The translations under genes were made by a program, and so were the position numbers. Shown piece by piece: positions 10,370 through 20,700 of a DNA stretch of 64,000 nucleotides. Location: assembly GCA_922989275.2 (NCBI GenBank), contig OV277872.1, forward strand, positions 27,420,119-27,484,118, given 5' to 3'. This stretch comes from Gari tellinella (Eukaryota > Mollusca > Bivalvia > Cardiida > Psammobiidae). Position 1 is the first letter of the stretch. Every line of letters starts with the position of its first letter. The notes under the pieces are model-generated. The model did no database searches and had not been told where the DNA came from. It was given only the letters and a program-made list of their open reading frames with translations.

Positions 10370-10562
10370 CAGGGTTCCAGATAAGAAGGAGTAAACTGCA
10401 CAAATCCAAAATTTTCTCACTTATTTTAGCTTTAAATCCTATGGTGTTACTTCTCATTAGGATCGTCTCTTCGAGACGATTCTAATGAGTAGTGACACCA
10501 TAGGGTTTAAAACAGAAATAAAGATTTTAGTTTTTGAAATAATCACTTTATCTGGAGCCCTG
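10370..10562 (+). mobile_element. family C MITE with 6-bp TSD
   Basis: CAGGGTTCCAGATAAG to TTTATCTGGAGCCCTG. CTTTTA flanks both sides (10364-10369, 10563-10568). Loop triplet TTC. Confidence 0.9.
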
Positions 10563-10568
10563 CTTTTA

Positions 10569-11064
10569 GTAAATATTCTTGAATACTGATTAATTGAAAC
10601 CTTTCCTGTTAATTATTAAGTGCCTGGGGGTGATGTAAAACCATTGCGTAACAGCAGTAGCAACAACAACAACAACCGCTCCTTTCATTCATCAGATTGA
10701 TACATGTATCATTAGGTCGTTAAGTTTTATGTTTAATTGCAGCTGACATGTCACTTTTATGATGATAAATCTGCTGAACATGCATCTACCACACTGATGT
10801 TAGATATAATGTAACTATTCCATGACCCAAGATTTTTATATAGACCCAAGTTTGGGATTTGGGCATACTTCATGCCCAAAATAGAGTAAATTACCCCCCT
10901 CCAAAGGCATTAAGTGTATACATTTGTTTCTGTATTCTGTAATAATTTCACTGAGTATTTAAGATTTTTTTTTATTTTGCATAAAACAACTCACAGTTTT
11001 ATTACATTTCCTTTATTTGAATGATAAATGGCACATCAACGTCCCTTCCTCCTCTGAATATTCA
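10569..11064. other. unassigned stretch with a short CAA repeat
   Basis: Contains a CAA run at about 10657-10676 and a T-rich run near 10966. No gene or element end was recognised. Confidence 0.4.
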
Positions 11065-11066
11065 TA

Positions 11067-11272
11067 CAGTGAAACCTCTCTATAACGGCCACTAAAGTGT
11101 GCTAATTTATTAGCTGTTATTGACAGGTGACTGCTTAAAGCATGGTGACAGTAAAACAGAAAGCTCCTGTAGGAGCTTTCTGTTTTACTGTCACCTTGCT
11201 TTAAGCTGTCACCTGTCATTTAAACAACCAATTAGTCTTCGTTTTAGTGGCCGTTATAGAGAGGTTTTACTG
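11067..11272. mobile_element. E/T-type MITE with Tigger-like ends
   Basis: Between TA dinucleotides, CAGTGAAACCTCTCTATAAC faces GTTATAGAGAGGTTTTACTG. CAGT ends at TA targets are the pattern of pogo/Tigger elements. The interior is an alpha-type hairpin at 11134-11205 whose arm CTTAAAGCATGGTGACAGTA is clearly related to the family A arm, with a different apex (AGCTCCTGTAGGAGCT). Confidence 0.85.
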
Positions 11273-11357
11273 TATATTAATTCACTTTATGAACAACTTT
11301 CCTCTGATCTTCTATATATATTGGCTAGTAAAGTAAGGAATTTTTTCACAAGGAAAA

Positions 11358-11438
11358 GGTGCAAACAGATTCTGAAAACAGTGTAGACTCTGATTAGACA
11401 CTTCATTCAGGAGCTATCTGAACTAAGTCCACTCTGTT
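11358..11438. mobile_element. beta-type hairpin, degraded
   Basis: GAAAACAGTGTAGACTCTGA and AAGTCCACTCTGTTTTC remain as arms with many mismatches. The rest of 11273-11651 shows nothing recognised. Confidence 0.45.
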
Positions 11439-11657
11439 TTCTGAATGTGTCCATTTGTTCTAATCGTATAGGAGAAGAATTCAGAAATGTAAGAGTTGCT
11501 GCTTTTGGATATCTCAAGGGTGTAGCCCGCTTTTCTTTAAGCAATAATTGTTAAATCTGAGACAGTCCAACTGACAAATCCATGAATACTATAAATAGAT
11601 GCACTTTAATTCTTTTAATCTTTAATGCTGAATAAATGGGATTACATATGGCATCTG

Positions 11658-11860
11658 CAGAGCAACAGATAAGGGTAGTTTTTCAAAACTTAAAATCTTT
11701 ATTTCTGAATTAAACCCTATGGTGTCACTACTCATTAGAATCGTCTCGAATCGTCTCTTCGAGACGATTCTAATGAGTAGTAACACCATAGGATTTGGTG
11801 CTGAAATGAGTGATAAAATGTTTGATTTGTTGAAATAACTACCTCTTATCTGGAGCCCTG
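11658..11860 (-). mobile_element. family C MITE with 6-bp TSD and a doubled hairpin tip
   Basis: TSD CATCTG at 11652-11657 and 11861-11866. The left TIR is CAGAGCAACAGATAAG, the right is CTTATCTGGAGCCCTG. The hairpin tip is unusual: GAATCGTCTC occurs twice in a row in the left arm, so GAA and TTC loop forms sit side by side. Confidence 0.9.
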
Positions 11861-11997
11861 CATCTGCTTGAAATCTGTTACAATATGCTAAAACTTTTAA
11901 CTGTTACACAATGTATGATTTTAGAAATGACTAGAGAGTACTCTAGGTAGGGATACTTTAACAGTTTGGGCCCTGGTCATGCACAGAATTTTCACAA

Positions 11998-12213
11998 TTA
12001 ACCCATTACCCCATAAAAACGCCTTTTTACGCCTTTAATTAAAATCTTTACTCAAGAAAATAGTTCCAATTTATACCGTCACAAAAAAAATCATAAGAAA
12101 TATTTTCTATATTCTAGCAGATAATAGCTTAAAGCATTCTGCTTTACTTTCAACCTGCTTTAAGTGATCATCTTTCTTTAAAACTAGAAACAGGCTATGA
12201 TGTAATGAGTTAA
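11998..12213 (-). mobile_element. family A MITE, left hairpin arm lost
   Basis: Intact TIRs (TTAACCCATTACCCCATA; GATGTAATGAGTTAA slightly worn). Only the right arm CATTCTGCTTTACTTTC remains after AGCTTAAAG, so the palindrome has collapsed by deletion. Confidence 0.8.
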
Positions 12214-12293
12214 TTTGGCTACATCATGGTACCAAATTATCTCTCTGGAGTAAGAGAACATATGAACACTTTCATCACTTAGTTTAACTCTTT

Positions 12294-12534
12294 CCCCCCT
12301 GAAACTTTAAATGGACAATTCCAGTTTCCATTTAAGTCTAGTTCATTTCTGACTTTTAAGGGTTGTTTATGTCAATGTTTGGCATTATGACAAACAGTGA
12401 AGACCCTGATCAGAGGGCTCCTTTCGGAGCCCTCTGATCTGGGTCTTCACTGTTTGCACAGGACAAGTGTTCTATTCACATGGACACTGTTTGAAAAGGA
12501 CGCCTATATGCGGGACTAGGGTTCAAAGGTTTAA
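12294..12534 (+). mobile_element. family B MITE (TTAA-flanked)
   Basis: Begins TTAACTCTTTCCCCCCTGAA and ends GGGTTCAAAGGTTTAA. The beta-type hairpin at about 12388-12455 has arms CAAACAGTGAAGACCCTGAT and ATCTGGGTCTTCACTGTTTG and apex GGCTCCTTTCGGAGCC. One T/A mismatch in the stem (CCCTGATC against CCCAGATC) marks its orientation and is kept in other copies. Only about 10 bases at the two ends are alike (TTAACYCTTT). Confidence 0.85.
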
Positions 12535-12682
12535 ACAGTCCTCTGTTAAACATGTTTTCTGCTAAAATACTGAAACTGGTTCAGTTTTCTTTACCATAAT
12601 TTTACAGAAATACTGAAACCAAATGACAAACAAATCTGTATCCTAATGGTTTGCAATGTTCTTCGATACAGGTTTTCAGTGT

Positions 12683-12933
12683 TTAACCCTTTGAACCCTA
12701 GTCCCGCATATTGGCGTCCTTTGCAAACAGTGTACATGTGAATAGTACACTTGTCCTATGCAAACAGTGAAGACCCAGATCAGAGGGCTCCAAAAGGAGC
12801 CCTCTGATCAGGGTCTTCACTGTTTGTCACAATGTTAAACATTGACAAAAACAACCCTTAAAAGTCAGAAATGGACTAGACTAAAATGGAAACTGGAATT
12901 GTCCATTTAAAGTTTCAGGGGGGAAAGAGTTAA
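12683..12933 (-). mobile_element. family B MITE, inverted twin
   Basis: TTAACCCTTTGAACCCTAGT to AGGGGGGAAAGAGTTAA. It is the mirror copy of 12294-12534 inside the inverted duplication, but its apex differs (GGCTCCAAAAGGAGCC against GGCTCCTTTCGGAGCC), so the two are not simple recent copies at the tip. Confidence 0.85.
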
Positions 12934-13047
12934 ACTAAGTGATGAAAGTGTTCATATGTTCTCTTACTCCAGAGAGATAATTTGGTACCATAATGTAGCC
13001 AAATTAACTCATTACCTCCATTTAAAGTTTCAGGGAGGAAAGAGTTA

Positions 13048-13540
13048 AAGGGTTAATTAAACGACTCTGAAAGTGGAAAAGGAAATAGACTTGTTCTGTT
13101 AGAACTAATTCCTATTGTTTTAACTGCAGTTCTACAATCTCTTACAAGCATGAGCTTAGATAGTTTGAAGTTGCTTATATTGAACACTTTCTCAAATAGA
13201 AGAGCCTTTTAGCGCATTAACTAAATAGATTCAAGATTCAAGATTCAAAACATTTTATTAAGTAACGTAACGTAAACATATAATGTTTCTTGTTACATGA
13301 TACAATGGATTCATTATATAGTATACATGACAATATCATTGTATGGACTCTGTTGTCCGACTAAGTAACTATAGGTGAATATCTTGATAGATATTCATCA
13401 TAGATCCAAATCAATTACAAACCATTTACATGTATACTGCGCAATTTTGAATTAGCAAGAGAAAGTTTAATACATTAATGTACTTGTATAAATACAGGGC
13501 TCTTTGAGTAAATCAATTAATAAAATTTCCCTAAAGTTTT
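13048..13540. other. mostly unassigned; short GATTCAA repeat
   Basis: A GATTCAA triplet repeat at about 13229-13250 is followed by ACATTTTATTAAGTAACG, which could be a retroposon end. A fragment of the GCGC subtype of family A (CCTTTTAGCGCATTAA) sits at about 13204-13220. Confidence 0.4.
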
Positions 13541-13545
13541 TCAAA

Positions 13546-13676
13546 CTCTTTCGCCCTTGAAACCTTAAATGAACAATTCCTAAATTCCCTAATAAGTCCA
13601 TTTTTGACTATTAAGGGTTCTTTATACAATATATTTGCAAAATAACAAAGAGTGAAGACCCTGATCAGATGGCTCA
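13546..13676 (+). mobile_element. family B fragment
   Basis: CTCTTTCGCCCTTGAAACC through GAAGACCCTGATCAGATGGC is the left half of family B. The hairpin's right arm and the right end are missing. Confidence 0.6.
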
Positions 13677-13763
13677 GGACTTAAGTATTACCAGTTTATA
13701 GTGTTTGAATTTTGATGGAGACATATAGTGGCTTTTGATTGGAATACTCCCCATAGCAGGAGC

Positions 13764-13956
13764 CATGGCTCCAGATAAGAGGGAGTAAACTGAACAAATC
13801 TAACATTTTCTCACTCATTTCACCACCAAATCCTATGGTGATACTACTCATTAGAATCGTCTCGAAGAGACGATTCTAATGAGTAGTGACACCATAGGGT
13901 TTCATGCAGAAATAAAAATTTTAGCTTTTGAAATACTCCCCTTATCTGGAGCACTG
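13764..13956 (+). mobile_element. family C MITE
   Basis: The left end is worn (CATGGCTCCAGATAAG), the right is CTTATCTGGAGCACTG. Loop triplet GAA. A second CTGGAGCCCT follows within 15 bases, and a broken copy of the same end lies just upstream (ATACTCCCCATAGCAGGAGC), suggesting two overlapping insertions. Confidence 0.75.
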
Positions 13957-14264
13957 ACCTGGAGCCCTCAAATTGTACACAAAAGCCATGAATTTGCAGG
14001 TAATTTAAGGGCTGAAATATGTATGTATTTGAAATATTCAAGTCTTGAAATTGCAGCTTTTCGTGAATATTTAAGCAACACATGCCTATCAATCATAAAG
14101 TTTCATCACATTATAGTCTCCATTCTGTCAACATCCCTACTGCTGCTAGACGGACTTACTCTTCGAACACTAAAATAAGCGCTGTCTGCTTAAAAAATAT
14201 TGTTCGCTGAACATCTTACATAAATGACTTACTCTTCTAATTTCCAGAAATGTTATCACAAAAG

Positions 14265-14329
14265 CAAACAGTTTGGATCCTGATCAGACGCCAAGTAACT
14301 CGGCGTCTGATCAGGATCCAAACTGTTTG
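14265..14329. mobile_element. beta-type hairpin of family D type
   Basis: A near-perfect 65-base palindrome: CAAACAGTTTGGATCCTGAT pairs with ATCAGGATCCAAACTGTTTG, apex CGCCAAGTAACTCGGCG. The surroundings (GTCTGCTTAAAAAATATTGT upstream) recall worn family D interior, but no ends were found. Confidence 0.7.
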
Positions 14330-14503
14330 TGAAGATGATGGAAATGCTCAGCTGGCACTCTCAGAGTTAGAAGCCATTTATAAGCATGCAACTAATAGAT
14401 ATGCCATTGTTAGATGCATATAAAACACATTTAGAGTGAAACTCAATCATGTTTAGTTTTCAACTGTCATACAGACTAGTGGCTGTGGTATAACATTTGT
14501 TTC

Positions 14504-14696
14504 CAGGGCTCCAGATAAGAGGGAGTTATTTCAACAAATCAAACATTTTCTCGCTCATTTCAGGACCAAATCCTATGGTGTTATTACTCATTAGAATGGT
14601 CTCGAAGAGACGATTCTAATGAGTAGTGACACCATAGGGTTTAATTCAGAAATAAAGATTTTAGTTTTTGAAAAACTGCCCTTATCTGGTGCTCTG
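14504..14696 (+). mobile_element. family C MITE with 6-bp TSD
   Basis: CAGGGCTCCAGATAAG to TTATCTGGTGCTCTG. TGTTTC on both sides (14498-14503, 14697-14702). Loop triplet GAA. Confidence 0.9.
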
Positions 14697-14737
14697 TGTT
14701 TCCCCACTCTCACCATTCATATACAGTAACTCTTGTT

Positions 14738-15405
14738 TTAACCCATTACCCTATAAATATGCCTTTTTACTCCTCTAATTTATTCCTACTCTACAAAATA
14801 ATTTCAATTTATACAGTCATGGTATATCATAAGAAATATTTTCTATAGTCTAGTAGATGGTAACTTAAAGCTGGTTGAAAGTAAAGCAGAATGCACCTTT
14901 ACCCATTACCGCATAAATACACCTTTTTACGCCTTAAATTCATTTCTCCACTGAAGAAAATAGTTTGAATTTATTCAGTCTCTTATTATTATTTAATTAT
15001 TATGAAAGAAGTATTTTCATTAAGGCACATTCAGCTTTACTTTCAGCCTGCTTAATTTAAGCTGCCATCTGCTAGAATATAGAAAACATTTCTTAACCCT
15101 TATCCTGCGGTGATGTCATCTGCTTTGAAATAGTCATCTGCAAAGTTTGTTAAATTTAGATTTATACATTTTTTTAGTAAATTAACCCAAAGACGAGTGT
15201 CAAACAGTTTGGATCCAGATCAGACACCGCGTTACGCGGCGTCTGATCTGGATCTAAACTGTTTGCAAAAATCAATAAAGTCGCGACCAGCAGGCAAAGG
15301 GTTAAGATACAATATTCATGACTGTATAAATTGGAACTATTTTCTTGAGTGCAGGAATATATTTAAAGGCATAGAAGAGTGTACATATATGGGGTTATGG
15401 GTTGA
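14738..15405 (-). mobile_element. family A MITE complex with nested elements
   Basis: Starts TTAACCCATTACCCTATAAA. At about 14897, within the hairpin next to GCAGAATGCACC, a second family A start (TTTACCCATTACCGCATAAA) appears, so a second A copy probably entered at the hairpin apex. Further right a D2 element (15093-15305) interrupts the sequence. The last recognisable A bases end near GGGGTTATGGGTTGA at 15405. Confidence 0.7.
15093..15305 (+). mobile_element. D2 MITE nested in family A
   Basis: TTAACCCTTATCCTGCGG to CCAGCAGGCAAAGGGTTAA, with a beta hairpin at 15200-15264 (CAAACAGTTTGGATCCAGAT ... CTGTTTG, apex CCGCGTTACGCGG). It lies in a TTAA of the surrounding A copy, whose consensus TTTCTTA...GATGCATATTCATG resumes right after it. 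Confidence 0.8.
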
Positions 15406-15617
15406 GGTGCATACTACTTTACTTTCAGCCTGTTTTAAGCTACATTTTAGTGGCTAGAATAATATAGAAAATATTTCCTATGTTGCATATTCATGACTAT
15501 AAAATGCTCATTAAGGATTTAGTTTAAAGGAGCATTCTGCTTTACTGTCAGCCTGCTTTCAGTAAAATTATCATCTCTTCAATTCTGAAAACAAGCTAGA
15601 GTGGGTGAAAGGGTTAA
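15406..15617. mobile_element. family A fragments
   Basis: Right-arm and flank pieces (CTTTACTTTCAGCCTGTTTT, then GCATTCTGCTTTACTGTCAG) in broken order, ending GGGTGAAAGGGTTAA. Confidence 0.5.
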
Positions 15618-15686
15618 ATCAGGCTGAAGGTAAAGTAGAGAAATGTTTGAGGTTGTCAATCTATTCACTGTTGAACCTTGCCTATA

Positions 15687-16043
15687 CAGCGTTCCCTCTC
15701 TACAACGGCCCTCCCAACAACGACTCCCTCCTTACAAAGACACTTGTCGCTGTTCCCTAAACAGGGCAATTATGTCCAACCTATTCACGGCTGAAATGTG
15801 GCCTGCTTAAAATTGTCGTCAGCTGTTTTTCTCAAAGTTACATAATGGACACTTTGACAAAATAAACTTAAGGATGAGTGACAAACAGCTTGGATCCAGA
15901 TCAGACGCCGTGTTACGCGGCATCCGATCTAGATTCAAGCTGTTTGCAAATGTAAGCCAATATCCCTCCCTATAACGACTCCCTCAGTACAACACACATA
16001 ATTTGTGTCTCCCATTGGGTGTCGTTGTAGAGAGGGAGCACTG
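15687..16043. mobile_element. T2: TA-flanked Tigger-like MITE carrying a D-type hairpin
   Basis: Between TA dinucleotides, CAGCGTTCCCTCTCTACAAC faces GTTGTAGAGAGGGAGCACTG. The interior contains GTCGTCAGCTGTTTTTCTC and a beta hairpin at 15882-15946 (CAAACAGCTTGGATCCAGAT ... CAAGCTGTTTG) of the kind found in the TTAA-flanked family D. Confidence 0.82.
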
Positions 16044-16279
16044 TATATTTGTCAGGGAACGTTGTATTAATAATCTCTGACAATGAATAAAGCAGAAATT
16101 ATGTATCATACCAAATATAGTATAAATGTCTAAGAGAGGCTGAATTTTTTCGGCGGAGCTGTCTGGTTTCTATTTAGCCACACTTTCTGTTTGGCCACAC
16201 ATTTCAACCAATTATATTTGATCAGAAATTTAGACTTGAGAGCACCTGTTGAAACTGAATAGTCTGATTGGATAGTAGC

Positions 16280-16470
16280 CAGGGCTCCAGATAAGGGAAT
16301 TATTTCAAAACTTAAAATCTTTATTTGTGCATTAAACCCTGTGGTGTCACTAAATATTTGAATTGTCTCTTTGAGACAATCAAAATGAGTGGTAACACCA
16401 TAGGGTTTGGTGCTGAAATGAATGAATAAATGTGATTTGTTTAGTTTACTCCCTCTTATCTGGAGCCCTG
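16280..16470 (-). mobile_element. family C MITE
   Basis: CAGGGCTCCAGATAAG to CTTATCTGGAGCCCTG with TTT in the loop (GTCTCTTTGAGAC). The flanking hexamers AGTAGC and TAGGCT do not match. Confidence 0.85.
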
Positions 16471-16479
16471 TAGGCTGGT

Positions 16480-17430
16480 CTATGTCCAATTACAGTTTTC
16501 CCAGTTATGGCTGTGAGTGTAAAATTTAGAGACACAGACCAGACTGTTTACTACACTGGGGGATGATGCAATTTAAGATGACATCTGAAATACAGAGGAA
16601 GCTAGGTGTTTTGTAATTTGTTTTAATTGTTAACTATTTGTACACATTTACCATACATTAAAAGCAATATTAAATATAAATGGCCTCAAGTGAGTTAAAC
16701 ACAATTGTGTGGTTTCATCATTATTTACAAGAGTGAAGTAGAGCAGACTGTTGTATCTGTACATTTTGTGTATGCTATAGTTTGTTTCAAGAAACTCTAT
16801 GAATGAAGTTTGATACATAGAACAATATATTAATGTGAGGATCTCCTACCAGTAGATAGGATATGAGTTAAATTATTGTTTTGTTTTGCATTTCTGTACA
16901 TGATAGTTTTGCATTTTAAATAAAAGTTACTGTTTCAATTGTATACTTTTATTTTTTGCTTTTCAATCTTTGAAAACCTCAATTTCATTCAATTTTGCAC
17001 ACCCATCTATATAGCCTTAGTTCAACCACTCATTCCGCCGAATATCTTTTTTAAAGATATTTCTTGTTCCACATTAATATCGTAGAAAATATCATATGAT
17101 TATGTAACTAGTATTAACCATGGAATTGCGCAATTTTCACTGACACTCTGTCTTTGTGTGTGATTACTTGCTTTGACATCTCGCCCCTGGAAAACTCAGC
17201 CTCATAAAATCAAATCAAGGCTATAGAGAGTCTGTAGGTCTACAAATCTGCCACAAATGGAGGCCGAGACTTATAATATAGAATAGACAGTTATATAGTA
17301 AAATGTATTAGTTTCAGGTTGAACCATTTTCTGGCTTACAAGGTGACTTTATATTACAAATAAAACACTGTGACCTTTGGGTAGTATGTTTATTTTATTC
17401 TGTCCAACCTGTTTTAAGCAGCTATTATAT
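16480..17430. other. 950-bp repeat-poor stretch
   Basis: No hairpin MITE, TIR or coding frame was recognised. AATAAA near 16919 is in AT-rich sequence and is not taken as a poly(A) signal. Confidence 0.45.
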
Positions 17431-17461
17431 AAAGAAGCATGTACCGGAAGTTCTTTAAGTA

Positions 17462-17552
17462 CAGGTGCAGGATAATGTTGAATTAAAATCAATGCAGAAA
17501 TTGACTAAAGGAGCTTTCTGCATTACTTTTGTTCTGCATTAATTTGAAAACT
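17462..17552. mobile_element. alpha-type hairpin (G), degraded
   Basis: AGGTGCAGGATAATGTTGAA and GGAGCTTTCTGCATTACTTT with GTTCTGCATTAA remain. Confidence 0.5.
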
Positions 17553-17573
17553 TTCCTTAATCTTTTAATGATC

Positions 17574-18023
17574 TTAACCCATTACCCCAAAGACTGTTCT
17601 AGTTTTGAAGACAGGGGATTACTTAACCTTTTGAACCCTAGTCCCGCATATAGGCGTTATTTTCAAACAGTGAACATGTGAATCGTACTCTTGTCCTATG
17701 CAAACAGTGAAGACCCAGATCAGAGGGCTCCGAAAGGAGCCCTCTGATCAGGGTCTTCACTGTTTGTTCTAATGCCAATCATTGACAAAAACATACCTTA
17801 AAAGTCAGAAATGGACTAGACTAAAATGGAAACTGGAATTTTCCATTTAAAGTTTCAGGGAGGAAAGAGTTAAATCAGATTCTGCTTTTCTTTCAGCCTG
17901 CTTTAAGGTAAATATCATCTGCTAGAATATATTAAATTTATGACTAATAATTTGAACTATTTTCTTCAGTGGAGGACTAAATTAAAGGCATTAAAAGGTG
18001 TATTTATTGGGAAATGGGTAAAT
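17574..18023 (+). mobile_element. family A MITE interrupted by family B
   Basis: Starts TTAACCCATTACCCCAAAGA. At its internal GATTACTTAA a family B copy (17623-17873) is inserted. After it the remaining hairpin arm and long side continue to GGGAAATGGGTAA. Confidence 0.8.
17623..17873 (-). mobile_element. family B MITE nested in family A
   Basis: TTAACCTTTTGAACCCTAGT to GGGAGGAAAGAGTTAA, hairpin apex GGCTCCGAAAGGAGCC. The target was the TTAA at the base of the A hairpin arm. Confidence 0.85.
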
Positions 18024-18191
18024 CAGGGTGATACAGAATAATTATGTAACTGTGTTTAATGGTGGGGGCAGTTAAATTTAAAGCAAGATAAAAGTGTAAA
18101 GTGAAAAGCTCCCAAATACTTTCATCTTGCTATAATCAGTGTGTTGTTTCAGCTTCATGTACATATGATTTGTGCTGATGGGAGGAAAGGA

Positions 18192-18443
18192 TTAACCCTT
18201 TACCTGATAGTCTATTTCTAGTATTGAAGATAGGTGACTTCTTAAAGCAGGTTGAAAGTAAAGCAGAATGTGCCTTAAGGCACATTCTGCTTTTCTTTTA
18301 GCCTGCTTTAAGCTATAATGTGCTAGAATATGAAAAATATTCCCTATAATATATCTTCATAACTGATTAAATTGGAACTATTTTCTTCAGCGGATGAATA
18401 AATTAAATGCGCTAAAAGGCGCTTCTATTGGGGAAAGGGTTAA
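18192..18443 (+). mobile_element. family A MITE
   Basis: TTAACCCTTTACCTGATAG to GGGGAAAGGGTTAA, hairpin apex GTGCCTTAAGGCAC. Upstream at about 18080-18134 a short degraded alpha hairpin (AAAGCAAGATAAAAGTGTAA) is visible. Confidence 0.85.
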
Positions 18444-18839
18444 GTTGTGACAGTTTACTGTTTGAGGTTTTCTGAGAGCCAGACAAGTGTCGTGTGATTG
18501 GTCGCCGGCTTGGCTGTAGACACACAATTTAGCGAAACAACGATCCTAATTGAGGTCCAATGTCAGGCCATTCCAGCCAATGCAAATTAACCCTTCAATG
18601 CGAGAAGCAATTATTCTGGGTCTTATCGAAACAGTTCATATCCCGATCTGGTGTCAAATACCCTAGCCTCCAAGCAGGATTCAAACTGTTTGAGTCTAAG
18701 CTTGCTCAAATGTTTTCCTCAGTTAAAATGGCATATAAATGGACTTTAAGCAAGTTTTAAGATCTATGTCAGATTTGATGCAGTTGCCATTCTAGCTGAG
18801 CAGAACTCAATGGCACACACTATAATTTACAGGGCCCTA

Positions 18840-18997
18840 GATAAGAGGAAGTAATCGGAGCAAATTCAACATATTCTCGCTCATTTTAGCACCAAATCCT
18901 ATGGTGTTACTACTCATTAGAATCGTTTCTTCGAGACGATTCTAATGAGTAGTAACACCATAGGGTTTAATGCAGAAATAAAGATCTTAGTTTTTTA
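18840..18997 (+). mobile_element. family C MITE, right end lost
   Basis: CAGGGCCCTAGATAAG and the complete inner stem (loop TTC) are present. The copy stops at AGATCTTAGTTTTTT before the right TIR. From 18444 to 18839 only a degraded D-like stretch (CAAACTGTTTGAGTC near 18682) was seen. Confidence 0.75.
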
Positions 18998-19618
18998 GAC
19001 TGTCGGGACGACAGGATTTTGAAGTGTATAAGCTATTTTCCAGGGTAGTGCTTCTCTGAAAGACTTGCAACTTTAACTATTTCAGATCAATGCGCCAGAT
19101 GCGTATCCACACTGAAACCATATTGAGTGGAGTAATATAGTGGTTAGGATCTACATGTAGAAACACAACTTACATTTGAACTTTTACTCACATATTATTT
19201 TTTAGACGAATTTGGAAGTTATTTACTGAAAAAAATAACTAAAACAGGCACAGCGTTTGCAGAATGCGCATTTGATTCGGTAAAGGAGTTGCTAATCCGC
19301 CCTTGGGCTTATTACAAGCTGGCGCGCATAATTCTGGTGAGTCAGCGGGTGTAAGCTTACACAGTGAAAAATAGTGCGCGTGATAAAAGTTTTGAAGCAA
19401 TATTTCAAGAAAATTATTGCAGTTTTTGCTAACTTCTTTGTAGTAAAACCTAATTATTTCAATAAAGCAGTGAATGTTGCCTTACACAGTATATCCCGTG
19501 TTAAAATACCAAAAGCAAACCAAGATTATGTGAGGTCAACACCTGTTTATTTCACGCTGGTACCCTAATCGACCCAGCGTCTGTTAAGAAAGCCTGGTAC
19601 CAGATACCCCTGAACATG
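18998..19618. other. unassigned stretch
   Basis: No element ends were recognised. An open frame of 64 codons at 19374-19568 has no recognisable product. Confidence 0.4.
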
Positions 19619-19836
19619 TCAACCCTTAGGCTGCGGTGATGTCGTCTGCTTCGAAACTGTCGTCTGCAAAGTTTGTTTAAATTTAGAATTATACATTTTT
19701 AAGTAAAGAAACCTAATGAAGAGTGTCATGTTACACAGATTGGATCCAGACCAGACGCCTCGTAACGCGGTGTCTGATCTGGATCTAAACTGTTTGCGAA
19801 AATCAATTAAGTCGCGAACAGCAGGCAAAGGGTTAA
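19619..19836 (+). mobile_element. D2 MITE
   Basis: TCAACCCTTAGGCTGCGGTG (first TTAA mutated to TCAA) to CAGCAGGCAAAGGGTTAA. The hairpin begins TTACACAGATTGGATCC and ends CTAAACTGTTTG with apex CCTCGTAACGCGG. Confidence 0.8.
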
Positions 19837-19850
19837 CATCAGCCACAGAC

Positions 19851-20700
19851 TCTCGGTGCGATTCAGATGAATATTAATCTTGCGCACGTTACGGGCGATT
19901 TCGTGATTATTGCTGCAAATAGTTTGGATTCCAGTTCAGGTCGTGATATGAACTGTTTGAAACTCGGTGCGATTTTACAGTTCGGATCCAGATGAATATT
20001 TTCCTTCTGCACGTTACAGGCGAATTCATGATAATGGCTGCAAATAGTTTGGACACAGATTAGATCGTGAAACGAAGTGTTTGGCACTCGGTGCGATTTT
20101 AGTTTGGATCAAGATGAATATTAAACTTCTGCATGTTACGGGCAAGTTCGTGATTATTGCTACAAACAGTTTGGATCCAGATCAGATCGTGATACGAACT
20201 GTTTGACACTCGGTGCGATTTTAGTTTGGATCCAGATCATATAAACCTTCTGCATGTTACGGGCGATTTCGTAATTATTGCTACAAACAGTTTGGATCCA
20301 GATCAGATCGTGATATGAACTGTTTGACACTCGGTGCGATTTTAGTTTGGATCCAGATGAATATTAACCTACTGCACGTTACGGGCAATTTCGTGATTAT
20401 TGCTACAAACAGTTTGGATCCAGATCAGATCGTGATACGAACTGTTTGACACTCGGTGCGATTTTAGTTTGGATCCAGATGAATATTAACCTTCTGCACG
20501 TTACGGGCAATTTCGTGATTATTGCTACAAACAGTTTGGATCCAGATCAGATCGTGATACGAACTGTTTGACACTCGGTGCGATTTTACAGTTTGGGTCC
20601 AAATGACTGCACGCTACGAGCGAATTCATGATTATTGCTGCAAATAGTTTGGATCCAGATCAGATCGTGATACGTACCGTTTGACCAATCGGGTGCGATT
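19851..20700 (+). repeat. tandem array, unit about 122 bp, seven units
   Basis: The phrase CTCGGTGCGATT recurs near 19853, 19963, 20086, 20207, 20329, 20451 and 20573, spacing 110-123 and mostly 121-122. Each unit contains CAAACAGTTTGGATCCAGAT and GAACTGTTTGACAC, the arms of the family D hairpin, plus a segment with TGCACGTTACGGGC. Units 4-7 are the most alike. A worn relative continues near 20930-21240 (TAGTTTGCATCCAGATGAGA). Confidence 0.9.

Larger units (their letters stand above)
12198..13019. repeat. inverted duplication with 330-bp arms
   Basis: The segment from the end of the family A copy through the family B copy at 12294-12534 recurs in reverse at 12683 to about 13019. It includes the unique-looking flank with CACTTTCATCACTTAG on one side and CTAAGTGATGAAAGTG on the other. 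The spacer 12535-12682 is about 150 bases and not palindromic. Both arms are nearly identical by eye. Confidence 0.8.

Noticed and set aside
19851..20700. CRISPR-like array
   Set aside because: Units are about 122 bases and repeated over their full length with no variable spacers, and the genome is eukaryotic.
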